DNA from: Burhinus oedicnemus
Lineage: Eukaryota > Chordata > Aves > Charadriiformes > Burhinidae
Direction: 5' to 3'
DNA: 64,000 nucleotides
Assembly (NCBI GenBank): GCA_008921705.1
Contig: VFFE01007486.1
Location: forward strand, 1,938,289-2,002,288
How positions within the stretch are numbered: the stretch's first letter is position 1; each line of letters opens with the position of its first letter. Positions 1 to 24,037 of the stretch are shown here, in pieces. The notes beneath the pieces are model-generated. The model worked only from the letters and a program-made list of their open reading frames with translations. It was not told the origin of the DNA and did no database searches. Position numbers and translations under genes: made by a program.

Positions 1-345
1 CAAATCACATCCCTGTCATCCATGTGCCTTAGCATAGCTTCTAGGAGGATTTGTTCCATGATCTTCCCATGCACAGAGGTGAGGCTGACAGGTCGGTAGT
101 TCCCAGGGTCCTCCTTTCTACCCTTCTTAAAAATGGGTGCGATGTTTCCCTTTTTCCAGTCCCCAGGCACTTCACCTGACTGCCATGACTTTTCAAATAT
201 CATGGAGAGTGGCTTGGCAACTACATCAGCCAATTCCCTCAGGACTCTGGGGTGCATCTCAGCAGGTCCCATAGACTTGTCTATATTCAGGTTCCTCAGG
301 TGGTCACGAACGTTGTCTTCACCTTGTCTTCAAATTTTCCTTTGA
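1..345 (-). repeat. CR1 LINE fragment, reverse-transcriptase-region piece, runs off left edge
   Basis: The plus strand reads as the reverse complement of the CR1 pol region that lies 5' of the FADD catalytic box (for example the stretch around 85-135, followed by 'aaaaatgggtgcgatgtttc'). The homology fades near 310-345, which would be the 5' truncation point of this copy. Its 3' half lies before the window start. It cannot be the missing part of the next CR1, because the two overlap in the wrong order. Short frames in it are broken remnants, not a gene. Confidence 0.8.
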
Positions 346-632
346 ATGTTCATAGGCTACCTGTATTACAACTCCGTTTTTAACTTCAAAGAAGTTGCCT
401 ACCAACTGAATTGCTTATAGTCTCATATTTAGTCAAAGAGGCATTTTTACCTCTGCTAAACACTTCCTCAGACGTTATGCAAATGTTATACAGATGTTTT
501 TCCATTCACAACTGGCTTCAAATTATTTCTGGTTATTTTAGATTGTTTCTCAGTTTCAGTGGCACTATTTAGGATATGCTTACACATGGGAAACTGAGTG
601 TTAGAAGACTATAGGAATGCATATCAGAATCA

Positions 633-1612
633 TTGAATCATCGAATCATTTAGGTTGGAAAAGACCTTTAAGATCATCCAGTCCAACCATTGACCCTGCT
701 CCACCAGGTCTGCCAGGCCTCTAAGCACCATATCTACAGGACTTTTAAACACATCTATGGATGGTGACTCAACCACCTCCCTGGGCAGCGTGTTCCAATG
801 TTTGATAACTCTTTCAGTGAAAAAATTTTTTCCTAATGTCCAGCCTAAACCTCCCCTGGCGCAACTTGAACCCGTTTCCTCTTGTCCTGTCGCTAGTTAC
901 TTGGGAGAAGAGACCAACTCCCATCTCACTACAACCTCCTTTCAGGTAGTTGTAGAGAGCAATAAGGTCTCCCCTCAGCCTTCTCTTCTCCAGACTAAAC
1001 AATCCTAATTCCTTCAGCCGCTCCTCTTAAGACATGTTTTCCAGACCCCTCACCAGCTTTGTTGCCCTTCTCTGGACCCACTCTAGCACCTCAATGTCCT
1101 TCCTATACTGTGGCGCCCAAAACTGAACACAGTATTTGTGGTGGAGCCTCACCAGCGCTGAGTACAGGGGCATGATCACCTCCTTACTCCTGCTGGCCAC
1201 ACTATTCTTGATACAGGCCAAGATGCCATTGGCCTTTTTGGCTACCTGGGCGCACTGCTGGCTCATGTTCAGCCAGCTGTCCACCAGGACCCCCAGATCC
1301 TTTTCTGCCAGGCAGCTTTCCAGCCACTCCTCCCCAAGCCTGCAGCGTTGCCTGGGGTTGTTGTGACACAAATGCAGGACCCAGCACTTGGCCTTGTTAA
1401 ACCTCATGCAATTGGCTTCAGCCCATCGATCCAGTCTGTCCAGATCCCTCTGCAGAGCCTTCTTACCCTCAAGCAGATCAACACTTCCGCTTAATTTGAT
1501 GTCATCTGCAAACTTACTGAGGTTGCACTCAATCCCCTTGTCAAGATCATAAATAAAGATATTAAATAAGATTGGCCCCAAAACTGAGCCCTGAGGAACA
1601 CCGCTTGAGACC
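633..1612 (-). repeat. CR1 LINE, 5'-truncated, minus strand, with FADD box
   Basis: The typical CR1 3' end ('gaatcatttaggttgg') starts near 640 on the plus strand. The element continues on the minus strand through the C-terminal pol region to about 1612, where it is truncated. Positions 1581-1027 give an open minus-strand frame of 184 codons that begins upstream of the catalytic FADD motif and contains the MSQQCA and [11 protein letters not shown] segments typical of CR1 pol. The frame stops early relative to intact copies, so this is a degenerate, inactive insertion. Confidence 0.93.
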
Positions 1613-1689
1613 TGCCGCTATCTGTTATGGATGAATAGCAGTTTCTATCAGGAATCAGAGACCTGTGAACACTACGTATCCTTTGAAAT

Positions 1690-2170
1690 AAGCATGTGTT
1701 ACAGTTTGAGAAACCCACAACAATTTATTGTTGTTTAGACAATTATTCTATTACCCGATGACCCCTCTCCACCCAGGAAGGGGAGATCGGGAAGAAAACC
1801 AGAAAACTCAGGGGCTGAAATATAAACAGACTTAATAGAATAAGACTAAATAATTAACAGTAATAACACTAAAGAACCAATGGTGATCCCCATACCAATC
1901 TAAAGATATGTAAGGATTATACTCAGCCAACTATATCAATAGGAAGTTGTGCACTCCCAGCAGTGGACAGCAAATGTTGGACACTGCGAGTGCTACAGCT
2001 TCAGGAGGAAGGGAAGGCCTCAGGGGTCCAGCACCGGGGCAAGGAGTTCTCTGGATTGTCACCATCAAGGGAGAGAGCTCCTCCTCAGCAAACTTTCTAA
2101 TTTATATTGAATGTGACATTCATGGTATGAACTAATCCTGTTCATCCCTGCACCTGGCGAGCTCAAAAAC
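1690..2170 (-). mobile_element. Probable avian endogenous-retrovirus LTR fragment
   Basis: This block directly follows the truncated CR1. It resembles an LTR-type repeat common in bird genomes: a 'cacccaggaaggggaga' block, an AT-rich 'aacagacttaatagaata' segment, then a GC-richer part around 1950-2090 and 'catggtatgaactaatcctg' near 2120-2140. No gag, pol or env frame is present, so at most it is a solo LTR or LTR piece. Strand and edges are guesses: the minus strand would carry an 'aataaa' near the distal end. This rests on remembered similarity, not on visible terminal repeats or a target-site duplication. Confidence 0.42.
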
Positions 2171-2299
2171 ACTGAGACCTTGAAGCCCACACACCATAGC
2201 TGGCTATAAAGTAAACATTTTCACAAATTCGGATACTAGAGTCTTCTAAAAGTGTAGTTTTCCCAAGCATTAGAAAAGAAATTAGTCCTGTGTCGCTCA

Positions 2300-5200
2300 A
2301 ACCAGGACAGCATCGTTCATTGGAAAAAAAAAGAAAAAAGAAGAAAAAAAAGAAGTTAGTTAAATCTTCAAGCAGCTAAGCCTGTGTTCTTCAAATCTCT
2401 ACACTGCTACCCAACAACAGAAGTTCCTTCCTGTATTATAGAACAAAGAATAAAAGGATAATTTCATATGATATGATCCTGTTAAAGATGGCATTGCTCT
2501 TTGTTGCAATGGAATTCTCTACTTCCTTTAAAAATAACAATATTATGTTGGGTATTACAGGAAGTAATACATTTTCATCGTGTACTGACTAGAAACACTA
2601 TTGCTTAGGAACATACTCTCTGTAAAAAGTCCATTCAGGCCAAACTACTTCTGCAATAAGAGATTAGACAGTAATAGGGTGATTAAATTTTCAATAAAAT
2701 ATTTTGACACAGTTGTCATGATAATGAAAAACATGTTATAGGATCCTTTTTCAAAGAAGTGCAAAAGTGGACAAAAAATCAGACATAACAGATTATACTC
2801 ATTAAGATAATTGCAATGCAATTATATGATAGTCTTTTCCATGACAAATTATTTTTCTGATGATGATAAGTTAAAATATTAATTTCTAATTCCATCACAT
2901 CTGTATGTATCCAGTAGAATTCTGCAGAACATATTACAACAGAAACACACAGACTGTCTCTGGAAGCACTTTTGCAGAGCAAATATCCCAATTAAAAATT
3001 ACTATTAAAGTGTTTTCCTGAAGAAAGAAAATGCACTTGGAAGTATCATCTTTGTGTGATTGTTTACTTAAAACAGATTTATTTATTTTTATTTGCCTTC
3101 ACAAACTATGATGCTGAGTTCTATAATAAAAAATGATTTTTTTAATATAAAACCTATAAAAGATGGGAAGGAAAAAAGAAAGCTTTTACTTACTAAATAA
3201 ACTATTAAAGCTAAAGAGTCAGCTGAGTAGGCAAAAATGAAAAATAACCATCACCATTACATGGAAAATCCTGTTGAAAGGTGAGGGAATTCCAGACATT
3301 TCATTTCTAGGACACTGACCAATTTTTAGGTGCCTTATGAAGCTTCTGACTCTCATCTAGTCATTAGTAAGTAAAAATTGTAATCACCTGAAAGCTAAAC
3401 ATCTCAAAATGTAAGTAACTTCTGTGAACTGGATGCCTCTATCCATTTTCCAAGAAATAAAAAGTCACATCTTCTGGCACCTTCACCTGGCAAACTTTCA
3501 GAAGAGGCTGAGTGTGGTTAGACATGACTAGAAAGATGAGATCATTAGGCTGTTAATGTTTTGAATAGTACTCCCAAAATATGTACATATTTGCAAGTAG
3601 GTTATCTGGCAGGCTAACACACTTAGAGTTATTTTAAATGTTGGCCAAACCACCTATCATTTTGCTACAATAGGTAGGTTATTGAAGATGTCTTGACTTA
3701 TGTTACTGATGAATATGATACTTACTGTTGCAAAACGTACAACAAGAACACATGTAAGCTAAAAAGCCAGGAACAAGCTGGCTTCAGGCCATATGTGAAA
3801 TAATTTCCTCAATGTTATCTGTTCACTCTGGTGCTCCTGATGCTGCATCTTCTATTATCTCTTACTTATCTGTTATGGGTACAATTTCTCATATTTTAAT
3901 AGTGGCTCAAAAAAGTACTTTATGCATCTGTTAGACTGATGCCATTAATCAATTTCTATGTATAAATGATGGACTAAACTGTGCAGAAGGTTGCATAGAT
4001 TGATTTCTGAGCCTTAAACAAGGTGGGAGAGTCCTAAAGGAAAGAAAGAGGACTTAATACCAGATTTCTCCCAAGATGTTTTAGAAAAATACAGGAATTT
4101 TTTAAGGTACAAGTGGATTTTCTTGGTGCTGATCAAATTACATAAAAAGAAAACAATAGCAAAAATCATTTATTTATTGCATTGTGACATAATAGTTATG
4201 TTGTTTTAGGGAAGTCAGTGAGAGACTGAGTCATCGTCATTCACACAACTTTCCAAATGCAGGAAACCAAATCTTCTCAGATGTTTATGTAACTTATACG
4301 TATGTCATTACTTTTACCAAATGTATGTAAAAATGTATTCTTTTTTGAAGTTAAACAAATCTGAATGCTTAAAGGCCAAATGTTCCATCGGTTATTCAAG
4401 TCTCCCCTGGGGATCTATAGAAGTTAAAAAGCCTCTCAATAAAAGGTTTAACTCTGCATACAGCGCATTTGATTGCAGCTAGCCAAGCCACGCATTCGAA
4501 ATAATAAAGCTAGAACCTCCTTGCTTACATTTTCCTCCATCAGAAACCGCAGCACAGATCGTATGTAAATTAGATGAGTCTAAGATCAATGGGGCTGCTT
4601 AATAAGTATTATTCCATGTCTGTATGTATGGCTGAAGGCAGCCACAGCTGCCACCCACTGCCGCTCCTCCAAGGTAAAGACAAATGGTTCTGCACGTGAT
4701 TTGTAAAAACGTTGCTCTGAAAGAAACTATTCAAAAGCATCAAAGTATAAGCACTAGGTCATTCACCCAATTGATCAGAAGATTTATTATTCTTTGTCTA
4801 GATCTGTGGATTGTTGTCAGTTTTGGTTTTTCCTCATCAATATTCAGCTATATGGTTTTTTGAAAGAAAGGTGAGAATATGTAAACAGGGGAAATATGGA
4901 CTATTTTCCCCAGAAAATATTGGAAGCGTGTATTGCAGCAAGCAAGCTGCAGTTCTTATACAGCATCAGGATTGTGGAGGAATGGGCAAAAATGATGTTC
5001 TTACAGAAGATAATAAACTTATTCATTTGTCACCTAATGCGGAATTTAAGGTTTGTGCACATATAATGAACAAAGAGAAACTATAAAGTATACGCTGCAG
5101 AAGACCATGGAGCGTTGCAGGAATGACAGTTACCAGTAGCTGTGCAATATATCAGAAACACATCAGTTACAAAAGACTGTTTATGTTTTATTCATGCAAA

Positions 5201-8050
5201 ATAACTCAGTGCACAGGCCCTACCACCAGAAAATACATAGCAATGAAGGTATCCATGACAAACAAATGTGTCTAAAAATATTTACCATAGAATACCATTA
5301 AGATCAGCAATTCTGAAATACAGAGAATACTTCACAGGGAAGGAAAAGGATGTTTCAAAACTGAACTTTTTTAAAAATCCAAAAAGACCAAATTAATACC
5401 GTGGATTTTTTTAATATACATTTTTATTTCTTTACATTTAGTGCAGCCACTCCTCAAAGCAGCACTAGGACATAGAATAAAACATCCAAAAGTGACCAGT
5501 ATGTTCCTGGTCAAATAATAGGCTGGGTCTTATTGTCCTGTGCCTGGAGTAAGGTTGCCTCAGATTATGTACACTGAAATTGGAAATGTCTTGCAGAATT
5601 CCCTCTTTTTCTATAGTTTGTTGTTGTTTTTTTTCTTTTTGGCCTGAGAGTGACTTTAGGTACCCTTCAATGATGAGACCTGGCACAAGCCACCATTGCC
5701 ACCACCGCATAGCTCAGCCTAGTGCATCCTGGGACAAGGATAACTTGCAAATAAACAGGACTGTTGTCATTTTATTGAAATTAGGATTGTTCTTATTTTT
5801 ATCAGGTTAACTTGTATCTCTTTTCTGAAGTTTCTCAAGAAGAAAACCATGGTATAGGTAATCACCATTTTCTTTTGAGTGTCCTCATGAACTAGTGATA
5901 GAGAGAAATTTAGAAAAAACATGATCTTTACAACATGGCAGCATAACTATTGCCTGCATACTTACAGTGGAGGAGGAACGTAATCCACAAAAACAATTGT
6001 AATAGTTCAGCAAAGCCTGCTTTTCCTTATGTACAAAACCCCCAGTGATGTAATGATGAACCTAAAGTAATTACAGGATTTCTTAAGTATCTTCTCTCCC
6101 ATCAGCAACAGGTAAGTGGACACAGTCCCCCATACTGCTACTTTATACTCTAGATTAGATGGGGATTATAGTTTTCACATTCTTTTTGTTGGGTTTTTTG
6201 GGGGTTTTGTTGTTGTTTGTTTTTCTGGACTTGGAGATAGCTTGGAGATAAAAATGGGTTCTGTACCTAGCTCAGTGTTCAGATAGCATGCCATCCATAT
6301 TTAGCCTAGTAGGCTATATGAAAACAAGATTTATGCAATCTCTCTGTCTCTCTGTCTGTGTCCCAAGTTCCAATAATTTTGACGGCGTTAGCCAGTTTCA
6401 GCAGAGCTTGAGAGCTAATAATGTTTATACAAATTTCATAAAAATAGACAACGAGGCAGAGGAGACACTAGGGATCGAACATTTAGGAGTTAACACCTAA
6501 CAACCTTCTAGCCAGTCAGCAATTTTCTACAGATTTCCACTTCTGAACATGGCAGCCTGGATATTGCTGCCAGAATGCTCTGCAGGAGAAGATGCCAGGT
6601 ATATGTGGTCATAACAGAAAATATTATTATAATTCAAGTAAATAGTCAAGCCAATTAAGAGGCAAACCCATAGGAAACAAGGCTTCATTAGCTTCAGTGT
6701 TCACAGAACTAGTAGCTTTTATTTCTGAAGGATGAAATAGAAGTGGGCAGTCTGAAGTTTCTTCAGATAACCAATGCTAATGGATTGTTATTCATCATGG
6801 GGAGAAAATGAGAAGTAAATATAATTCATCACTGGTACTTCTAAGGTCTACGTCTCTTGCAGGTGCTCACAGGACTTGGGAGCCTGCACACTGGCACAAC
6901 TGGCTGCTATAGCGATTGCTAATTCCAGCCCTTCCAACAACCTGACTCACTTATCACACCCCAGCCACAAAACTCAACTTGAAAGCAGATTAATCACTTG
7001 GATTTCTTTACTGATGTACTATCGGAAGTATAAACTGCACCCGTTTAGTGATCTGTGAGAACTAAGAGCTTGTATTACTTGCAGCTGTCCCATAAGTCAG
7101 TCCAAAAATGATGTTCTCAACTTCTCTGTTTATGCCATCAGAGCGTTTCCATTTCGTAGCCCTCCTACTAGCACTAGTATTGCATACCACCCCTCTACCA
7201 AGTGTATCTGAACTGATTCATTTCTGTATCTGTGTTTAAGCATGCAATCCCCATCCAGTCATGATTCACACAATTCATGAAGTGGCAATATTGGCTGTTG
7301 TGCAGCCTGTACTTTTAGCGTGAAATACCCTTTCTGTAATCACAGGAATTGTGTCCTGATTAGCTCAAGCTCAGTGGCCCATTTCAGTAACACTTTTAAG
7401 CATCTCAACGCATATTTAAGCACTTCTAATGTGTACAAATGCTATCAGCATACCACATATTTTTCACGTTTTTCAAGCCTGCATAGAGGGTGTTCTCTCC
7501 CTCGAGCCCTGCCCCTATGCTTGCCCTTGCACTTTGACACGTGGTGTGAATCACAGGGTTTCCCTCAGCCTAAGTCATTCCTGCAGCTGGGACGAGGCTC
7601 CCAAAGCAGGCAGAGCTTCTCCCTGGTCCCTCAGCCTCTGTCAACCCATGCGGTTTCCCCTCTATGCAGCTCTGGTCCCTTTGCTGCCCCCACATCCCCA
7701 CACAGGAGTGGTTTCTCATGTTGCCAGAGACACTGGGCAGTGGTTTTCATGAACAAGATACTGGCACAAAAGAGCAACAAACACAAGTTACGCACTTCCA
7801 ATGTACTTCATTTTGCTCTGGCAGATCGCTCGGAGAACATCCCACTGCCCGTACCCCGAATAAACATCAGCTGTAGAAGCCAACCGTGTATAACGTGACA
7901 CGAGTTACAAAACTGAACTGCGCTGGTGGTGCGTCTCCTTTCCTACGACCTTTTTTTGCTGACCTGCCACAGCTTTCCTTGCTCGAGCATCGGGTTTCCC
8001 CCGCAGCACGGCCTTGGGGAGTTGCTTCCACCGGAGCTACCAAACAGCGA
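2300..8050. other. Gene-free AT-rich DNA upstream of TMEM106B
   Basis: No frame here has codon structure, splice sites or family resemblance that would support a gene. The stretch holds short purine runs (2324-2352), a T/G-rich tract (6183-6225) and a segment at 4480-4730 that looks less neutral than its surroundings. The 192-codon open frame at 7320-7898 lies where base composition rises toward the CpG island and has no recognisable domain. Confidence 0.6.
6183..6225. repeat. T/G-rich simple tract
   Basis: A run of T blocks broken by G blocks ('gttgggttttttgggggttt'). It is one of several such tracts in the window. Confidence 0.8.
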
Positions 8051-8151
8051 TCAGAAGATAAAGACGGTGAAGGCCCCCACGAAGTAAACTCCGCTGCGGA
8101 AAGAAAAATCCCCGCTTTTGTCCTGTGATTAAGGCAAGGCAGAGCTTACAC

Positions 8152-8172
8152 GGGGGGGGGGGGGGGGGGGGG
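8152..8172 (+). repeat. Poly-G run of 21
   Basis: Twenty-one consecutive G residues at the upstream edge of the TMEM106B CpG island. Such runs can form G-quadruplexes and are also error-prone to sequence, so the exact length is uncertain. Confidence 0.9.
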
Positions 8173-8558
8173 CGCGGACAACTGCGGTCGGAGCAGCGGC
8201 CCACTGCTGACAGAGAAACTCGAGGGGGAAAACCCGCCCTGCCCGCCCTCCCTCAGCTGCGGAGAGGGGCTGCGCCATCTCCCGATTTCTCCTTCTCCTC
8301 CTCTTGCTCTTACCCCTACCCCCGGGGCGCGGGAGCACCCCTCCACTCCTCACCCCTCCACCCCTCAGCCCGGCCACCGCCTCACGCTCGGGACAGCTGT
8401 TTCTGTGCGATTCCCGAGCCTTCCGCCGACCAGGAAGGCAGGCACACAGCCCCGCCGGGCAACAGCAGCCGCTGGCGCGGCAAGGGGAGCAGCGAGGACC
8501 CCCCCCCCGGCCCCCGCAGGGAACCGGGCGCAGCCCCGCCCGCGGCCGGTGGCAGCGG

Positions 8559-8591
8559 CGGGACGGGACCGGGACGGGACGGGACGGGACC
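8559..8591 (+). repeat. GGGAC/GGGACC short tandem array
   Basis: About six imperfect GGGAC units in a row inside the promoter CpG island. It gives four or more closely spaced G-triplets, so it could fold as a G-quadruplex. Confidence 0.85.
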
Positions 8592-8617
8592 GACGAGGCA
8601 CCGCCTCCCGCCGCCCC

Positions 8618-8632
8618 GCGCCTGCGCACGCC
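8618..8632 (+). promoter_or_regulatory. Possible NRF1-type site in CpG island
   Basis: The string 'gcgcctgcgcacgc' contains the TGCGCA core of the NRF1 consensus. NRF1 sites are common in CpG-island promoters of housekeeping genes. Position relative to the transcription start is unknown. Confidence 0.35.
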
Positions 8633-11600
8633 CCCGATCCGGGGTTTAGCGCTGGGGCCGTTGCGTCGCACCTGAAGCCTCTCAGGGTCCGTCGCTCCCT
8701 GTCCGCGGAGCCCGCGCCGCAGGTGGGGAGGGCCGCTGCAGCGGCGGCGGGGAGCCGGGGGGCGGCGGCGGGCCTGGGGCGGGAGCCAGGCCGAGCGCGG
8801 CCTTGTGGCTGCGAGGCCCTGGCGGAGCGGTGCGCCGGGCGGGGGGCCGCGGCGGTGGTTCGTGGGCTTCGGCGAGGCCTGGGCAGGCCCGCGGCGGGGC
8901 CTTGTTTACCCCGGGGCGGCTGCCCGCGCTCCTCCGTGCCGACACCTACCCCCCACGCCCCGCCCGCCCTCCCGCCGGCCGGGCAGGTGCGGGCGCCCGG
9001 CCGGGGCAGCCTGGCAGCGGCCGAGCTCGCCGGGCCTTAGTCTGCGTCCGCCGGCTGGAAACTTCGCCATCTTTGCGAGAGCGGCTGCCGCTCCGGCTTG
9101 GCGGGCGAGGAAAAGCGCAAATCTCAGGGAGGTTCTTGAGTCCTGTATTTTTGGCAGCGCCAGCCTTGCCGAGCAGGCTGTGTCTCTAAAGCGGCTGTGA
9201 AAGGCAGCATGGAAGATGCCTACCTGCGCTGAGCGGGTTTGTGGGTGCTAAGTCATTGCCTTACCCTGCGGAATTCTCTGTTTTGGAGGAGCTTGTGGTG
9301 TTCGTGACAGACACAGATGATAGGGCAGAAGATGGTTGCGACTCAAAATCTTTTGCTGTTTTGAAAAAGAAGTAGGTTTGTAACCTCAAGTTTATATATT
9401 TGCATATAAGGGGTAAGAATGCAACCCTGACTTTTTGGAGAAGTATAACAATCTACTTTAACTCTATAAACTTCCACTGAGTTTATAAACAAAAAGTTTT
9501 TTCTCCGAGTCTTGCATGTAACTCAGGATGTGGTGGTTCTGCGTGCCTGCAACACTGTTTGGATTTTGTCTATGTACGACTGCGTTGCAGTGCCGTAGCA
9601 AGCTGAAGGGCACAGTCTTAAAAAGAATCTGCTTACCACAACATTTTTTAGTGTACCAAACTCTTTCTAACAGCCTGTGAATTCAAGGGAACTCCAGACA
9701 AATCCAAGGAGACTGGAGTATGCACGTCAGCTACAAGGCAGAGACTGGGTCAAAGCACAGCTGTTAAGGGAGTAGGGTTTGTGACAGTATAGAGGCTCAC
9801 GCATAGGAAGATGATATATTCTCGAAACTGCTACTGTTCAGCATATAAGTGCTGGATAAAAGAACAAAATGTTCTTGAGTTTTGGTCAGCTGTAATAAGT
9901 TCAGTGCTTGGGTGAAGGGGGGAAGCACGTTAGAGAAACACATTTCACTTGAAGGTGGTTGTCTGTTTTCTCATTTGTGAACTGAGACATGTCTCTCCTA
10001 GGTCTCTGGCAGTAAAACAACAGTATTAAATTCTAATTGTAGCAGCTTAGGTACAGTTGGTTTTGGAAGATACATCTGCCATTAGTATTTTAATTCAAAT
10101 AAAGGGTGTACTCTTGAAATGAGTTCCCAGTCATCCTTGCTTGCTGCACTTTGGTTCACATCACCATGTGACCTGGGAGTGTGTGAACTCTCTTCCTTTT
10201 GAAAGAAGCTAAAACTAGAAGGCACACTTTGTTTGTGAGTGGGTGTTGTCAGTCTAGACAAGAGCTAGTATGAAATAAATACACAAAAACATATAGTGTG
10301 GTGGTTGGATCCTCAATAACTGTTTATTTCTACAGTGTTGCTGCTTGTTTTGTGTTTAGTTGTTACTGTAGGCGTAGCCTGAGCCTACCATCAATACAAC
10401 AGGTAAGCTGAATACAGTTGTAGTGCCAGAGCACCAGGGATGGATCCCTGAGCTTTCAGATGTATATCTGTGACAGCTATTGCCTAAGCTGCAAGACTCA
10501 AGTTTTATAGCTTAAAAGCTGTAGGTCAGCTGCAAGGAGAACAGTAAGCAAAAACCCCATGTGGAATAATCATCAACATCGTCAACAGCTTTTTCAGAAA
10601 TTTTTTTCAATAGCTCAGTAGTTTTACTTTTCAGTTCAACAATTTCCATTATTGAATGTCTCCCAAACTTAGAACTTTTAAAAAGTGCTATAGCAGCATA
10701 AGGATAAATAGTTTTCCTTCTTGTAAGGGTTTAATAACTTAAATGAATAAAATAATGCTGCATATTTACTGAAGTGGTGACTGGGACTTGTTGGCATTTG
10801 TCTTTTCTCCTCCTATGTTCACCTAGCCTTTGTGGCAATATAATCAATGTTGTGCTCATGTTACCATCACTGTATTTAATTAAGATCTTTCTGTTCTGAG
10901 TGATTGGTTCAAAATATTCTGACTGGTTTTGCTCTCTTAATCTTCCTCTTAGGGCTTCCTTTCTCAGTGAACCAGCATGATAATTACTAGCAGCTGCTTT
11001 AAAAATGCCACTTACAGTGGAAAAACTGAAGTTTTGCATACTCTTTTAAAATCATTTTGTTCCCCAAGACACTGGTGAATTGAGTAGCTGTTGTCTCTGT
11101 GTGTTAAGTACCTAAAATGGGTTATGGGGATAAGCTGGAAAACTGATTGCCACTGCTGTACAGATTTATGTTTTTAACTTTGAGTTTGTGTTCCACCTGT
11201 TGCAAATTAGGAAGGTTTCCACTTGCATCACTTCATTACAGCCTTTAGTTTCAAGTGTTCTGTGTTTCAAGGTAGTTTCAGTATCATGGCTGAAAAGCTA
11301 CAGTAATGAGAAAATCTTAAAATTTGCATAGGTAGCAAAAGTGCTTTTGTGATTAATACTTTTTTTTTAACAAGCCTTTCTAAACGCTGCATATTGCCAG
11401 CAGCTATGTTAAAGCAACTCCTATTTTTTCCCTGACTTTCCTATGAATCGGTCCTCTTTCGGGTTAAAGAGGATCATCAGTTTAAACTCCTGGAGATTTA
11501 TATTTCTAGATTGGCAACTAGTAGCTAGTCCCATGTTCTCGAAACAAATCCAACCTAAAAAGCTTATTAGAATTGGGTCTGTAGTGTGCGTAGAATCCAC

Positions 11601-12022
11601 TGAAAATTGCAAGCTTGCTTTCTAGAGCCCAGTCCTGAATTTTTTTTATACACAGATTAATGTGTTCTGTGAAAGTCTGTACAATAACAATCCTTTGAAA
11701 AGCACTGATAGACTGTTGCAACCTTTTGCCAGCAATTGTACTGTTCTATCTTAAAAGCCTCTGGTTGATCCCCTTTCAACCTGTGCGTATTGGGGGATCT
11801 GAACAAAGCTCCCAGTTAGTTCAGGCTCTCTACAGTTTGGGATTAACTCCAGTTTGACAGGGCCTCAGCACTTTGCAGGTCTTAAGGGATATGAATGGAG
11901 GGCAACAGGAGTCTTGTTGGAGTAATGACCATAGACTAATAGTTACCCACTGTGGAGGAACAAATGCAAGCCATGTTTGAATCATTCTCCCTGAAAACTT
12001 TCTTCTGACTTTTGTTTTAGAC

Positions 12023-22789
<10,767 letters not shown>

Positions 22790-24037
22790 AAGCACCTGTT
22801 GGTTAGTGCAGAATGACTGCTGTTGATGCTTGCAGAGATCCTTTGAATAGGACTGGTACTATGTGAAGGGGAGAGTATGTGCATGTAAAGCATAGCGAAC
22901 ATGGTAACCTGTTCACTTTAGATGCAGGGAGGGAAAAGGTGCAAAATGTATATAGATGCACTTGTTAAATGTCGTGTTTTCCCCTTCCGTTTGCTTTTTA
23001 TTACTGTAAGCACTTCTGTCAAGTTTTGTGGTGGGAGGGAGAGGGGGAATATCAGATTCTTGAACTGAATTGGGACCTTTCCTTACAGTGCGGTACAGCA
23101 ACTTAGAGTTACTGCGTGTATGTCTGTGTTTAGGTGAAATGTTTCACTAATGAGCATTTTAGAAACATTGATACTCAAACTTTAAGTTTATACTTCAGTT
23201 CTTGCTATTTGACTATTGAAACTGGCGTATTACTACTTAAGTAACAGGATTACTTTGAGGTATCTGGGTGTGAAACTTCTATTAGTAAATCTTTATTTTG
23301 GGATTCTAATTTTCATTTGTTATACACGATTAGAGGTGACATGCAGTCTGTGAAAGCCAGGAAAGCTCTCTTAGATGACACTATACTTGAATGTGCAATT
23401 TCTAGAATCTGGCATCTTTTCATTCATATTCCCTCCTGCTACCTCTGGGATGTTATAAGGAGAATGTATGTTATTAAAGTGGTGTTTAAAAAAAAAAAAA
23501 AAACAAAAACAAAACAAAAACCAACCCCCAGAATCATTACTGACAAAGAAAAAATTCAAGAGGGTAGAAGATGAATAGGTAAAAAGCTTGATGGTGTCAA
23601 TCTATTTTGTTTTTTAGCAAACTTTTGAGTACAGCTATTAAAATCAAGATTATGCAGTTTGAACTAGGTGGGAAACTGATCATGGGTTTGGGCAGCTTGA
23701 TGTAAATTTTCATCATTTTTATTGTTTTAATGTACTGTGTATCTAAACTACTTCTAAGTGTTAATATTTTGGTGTGTATATTTAGTGTGCAGGCTAAGCA
23801 AGCAACACAGTAGTTACCTGAATCTCCAGAGCACTCACTGTTCACATCAAAGTTATGTAAGGGAGAATAAAACAATTCTTTCTGTAAGAGTAAATGCTGA
23901 TGTAATCGTGAGACTGACTTATAACAAAGCTATTAAATAGTTTCAGTAGGATGTTTGCACAGTAAGAATTTCCAGGATTATTATCAAACATGGTGACTGT
24001 AAATTTGGTGTCCAAAGTTGCTTGTTTTCTGAAGGCT

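Larger units (their letters stand above)
8190..9130 (+). promoter_or_regulatory. TMEM106B: CpG island, likely TMEM106B promoter and first non-coding exon
   Basis: The sequence changes abruptly from AT-rich to very GC-rich with dense CG dinucleotides, and drops back after about 9130. It is the only CpG island upstream of the TMEM106B start codon, 3-4 kb away. That fits the known arrangement of this gene, where 5' UTR sequence lies in one or more upstream exons. Within it are a GGGAC pentamer array (8559-8591) and a core resembling an NRF1 site ('gcgcctgcgcacgc', about 8619-8632). Several possible donor sites exist (for example CAG/GTGGGG at 8720-8728), but I cannot choose the true first exon. 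Long open frames on both strands here are by-products of GC content. Confidence 0.8.

Noticed and set aside
1027..1581. Minus-strand frame with FADD motif considered as a host gene
   Set aside because: It is CR1 retrotransposon pol, with the CR1 3' end directly behind it.
7320..7898. 192-codon plus-strand frame upstream of the TMEM106B island
   Set aside because: No domain, signal peptide or splice context; two other frames overlap it. It is probably chance in GC-rising DNA.
8129..9200. Several 120-210-codon frames on both strands of the first CpG island
   Set aside because: They overlap each other in many frames with only low-complexity Pro/Arg/Gly/Ala content, as expected from GC-rich promoter DNA.
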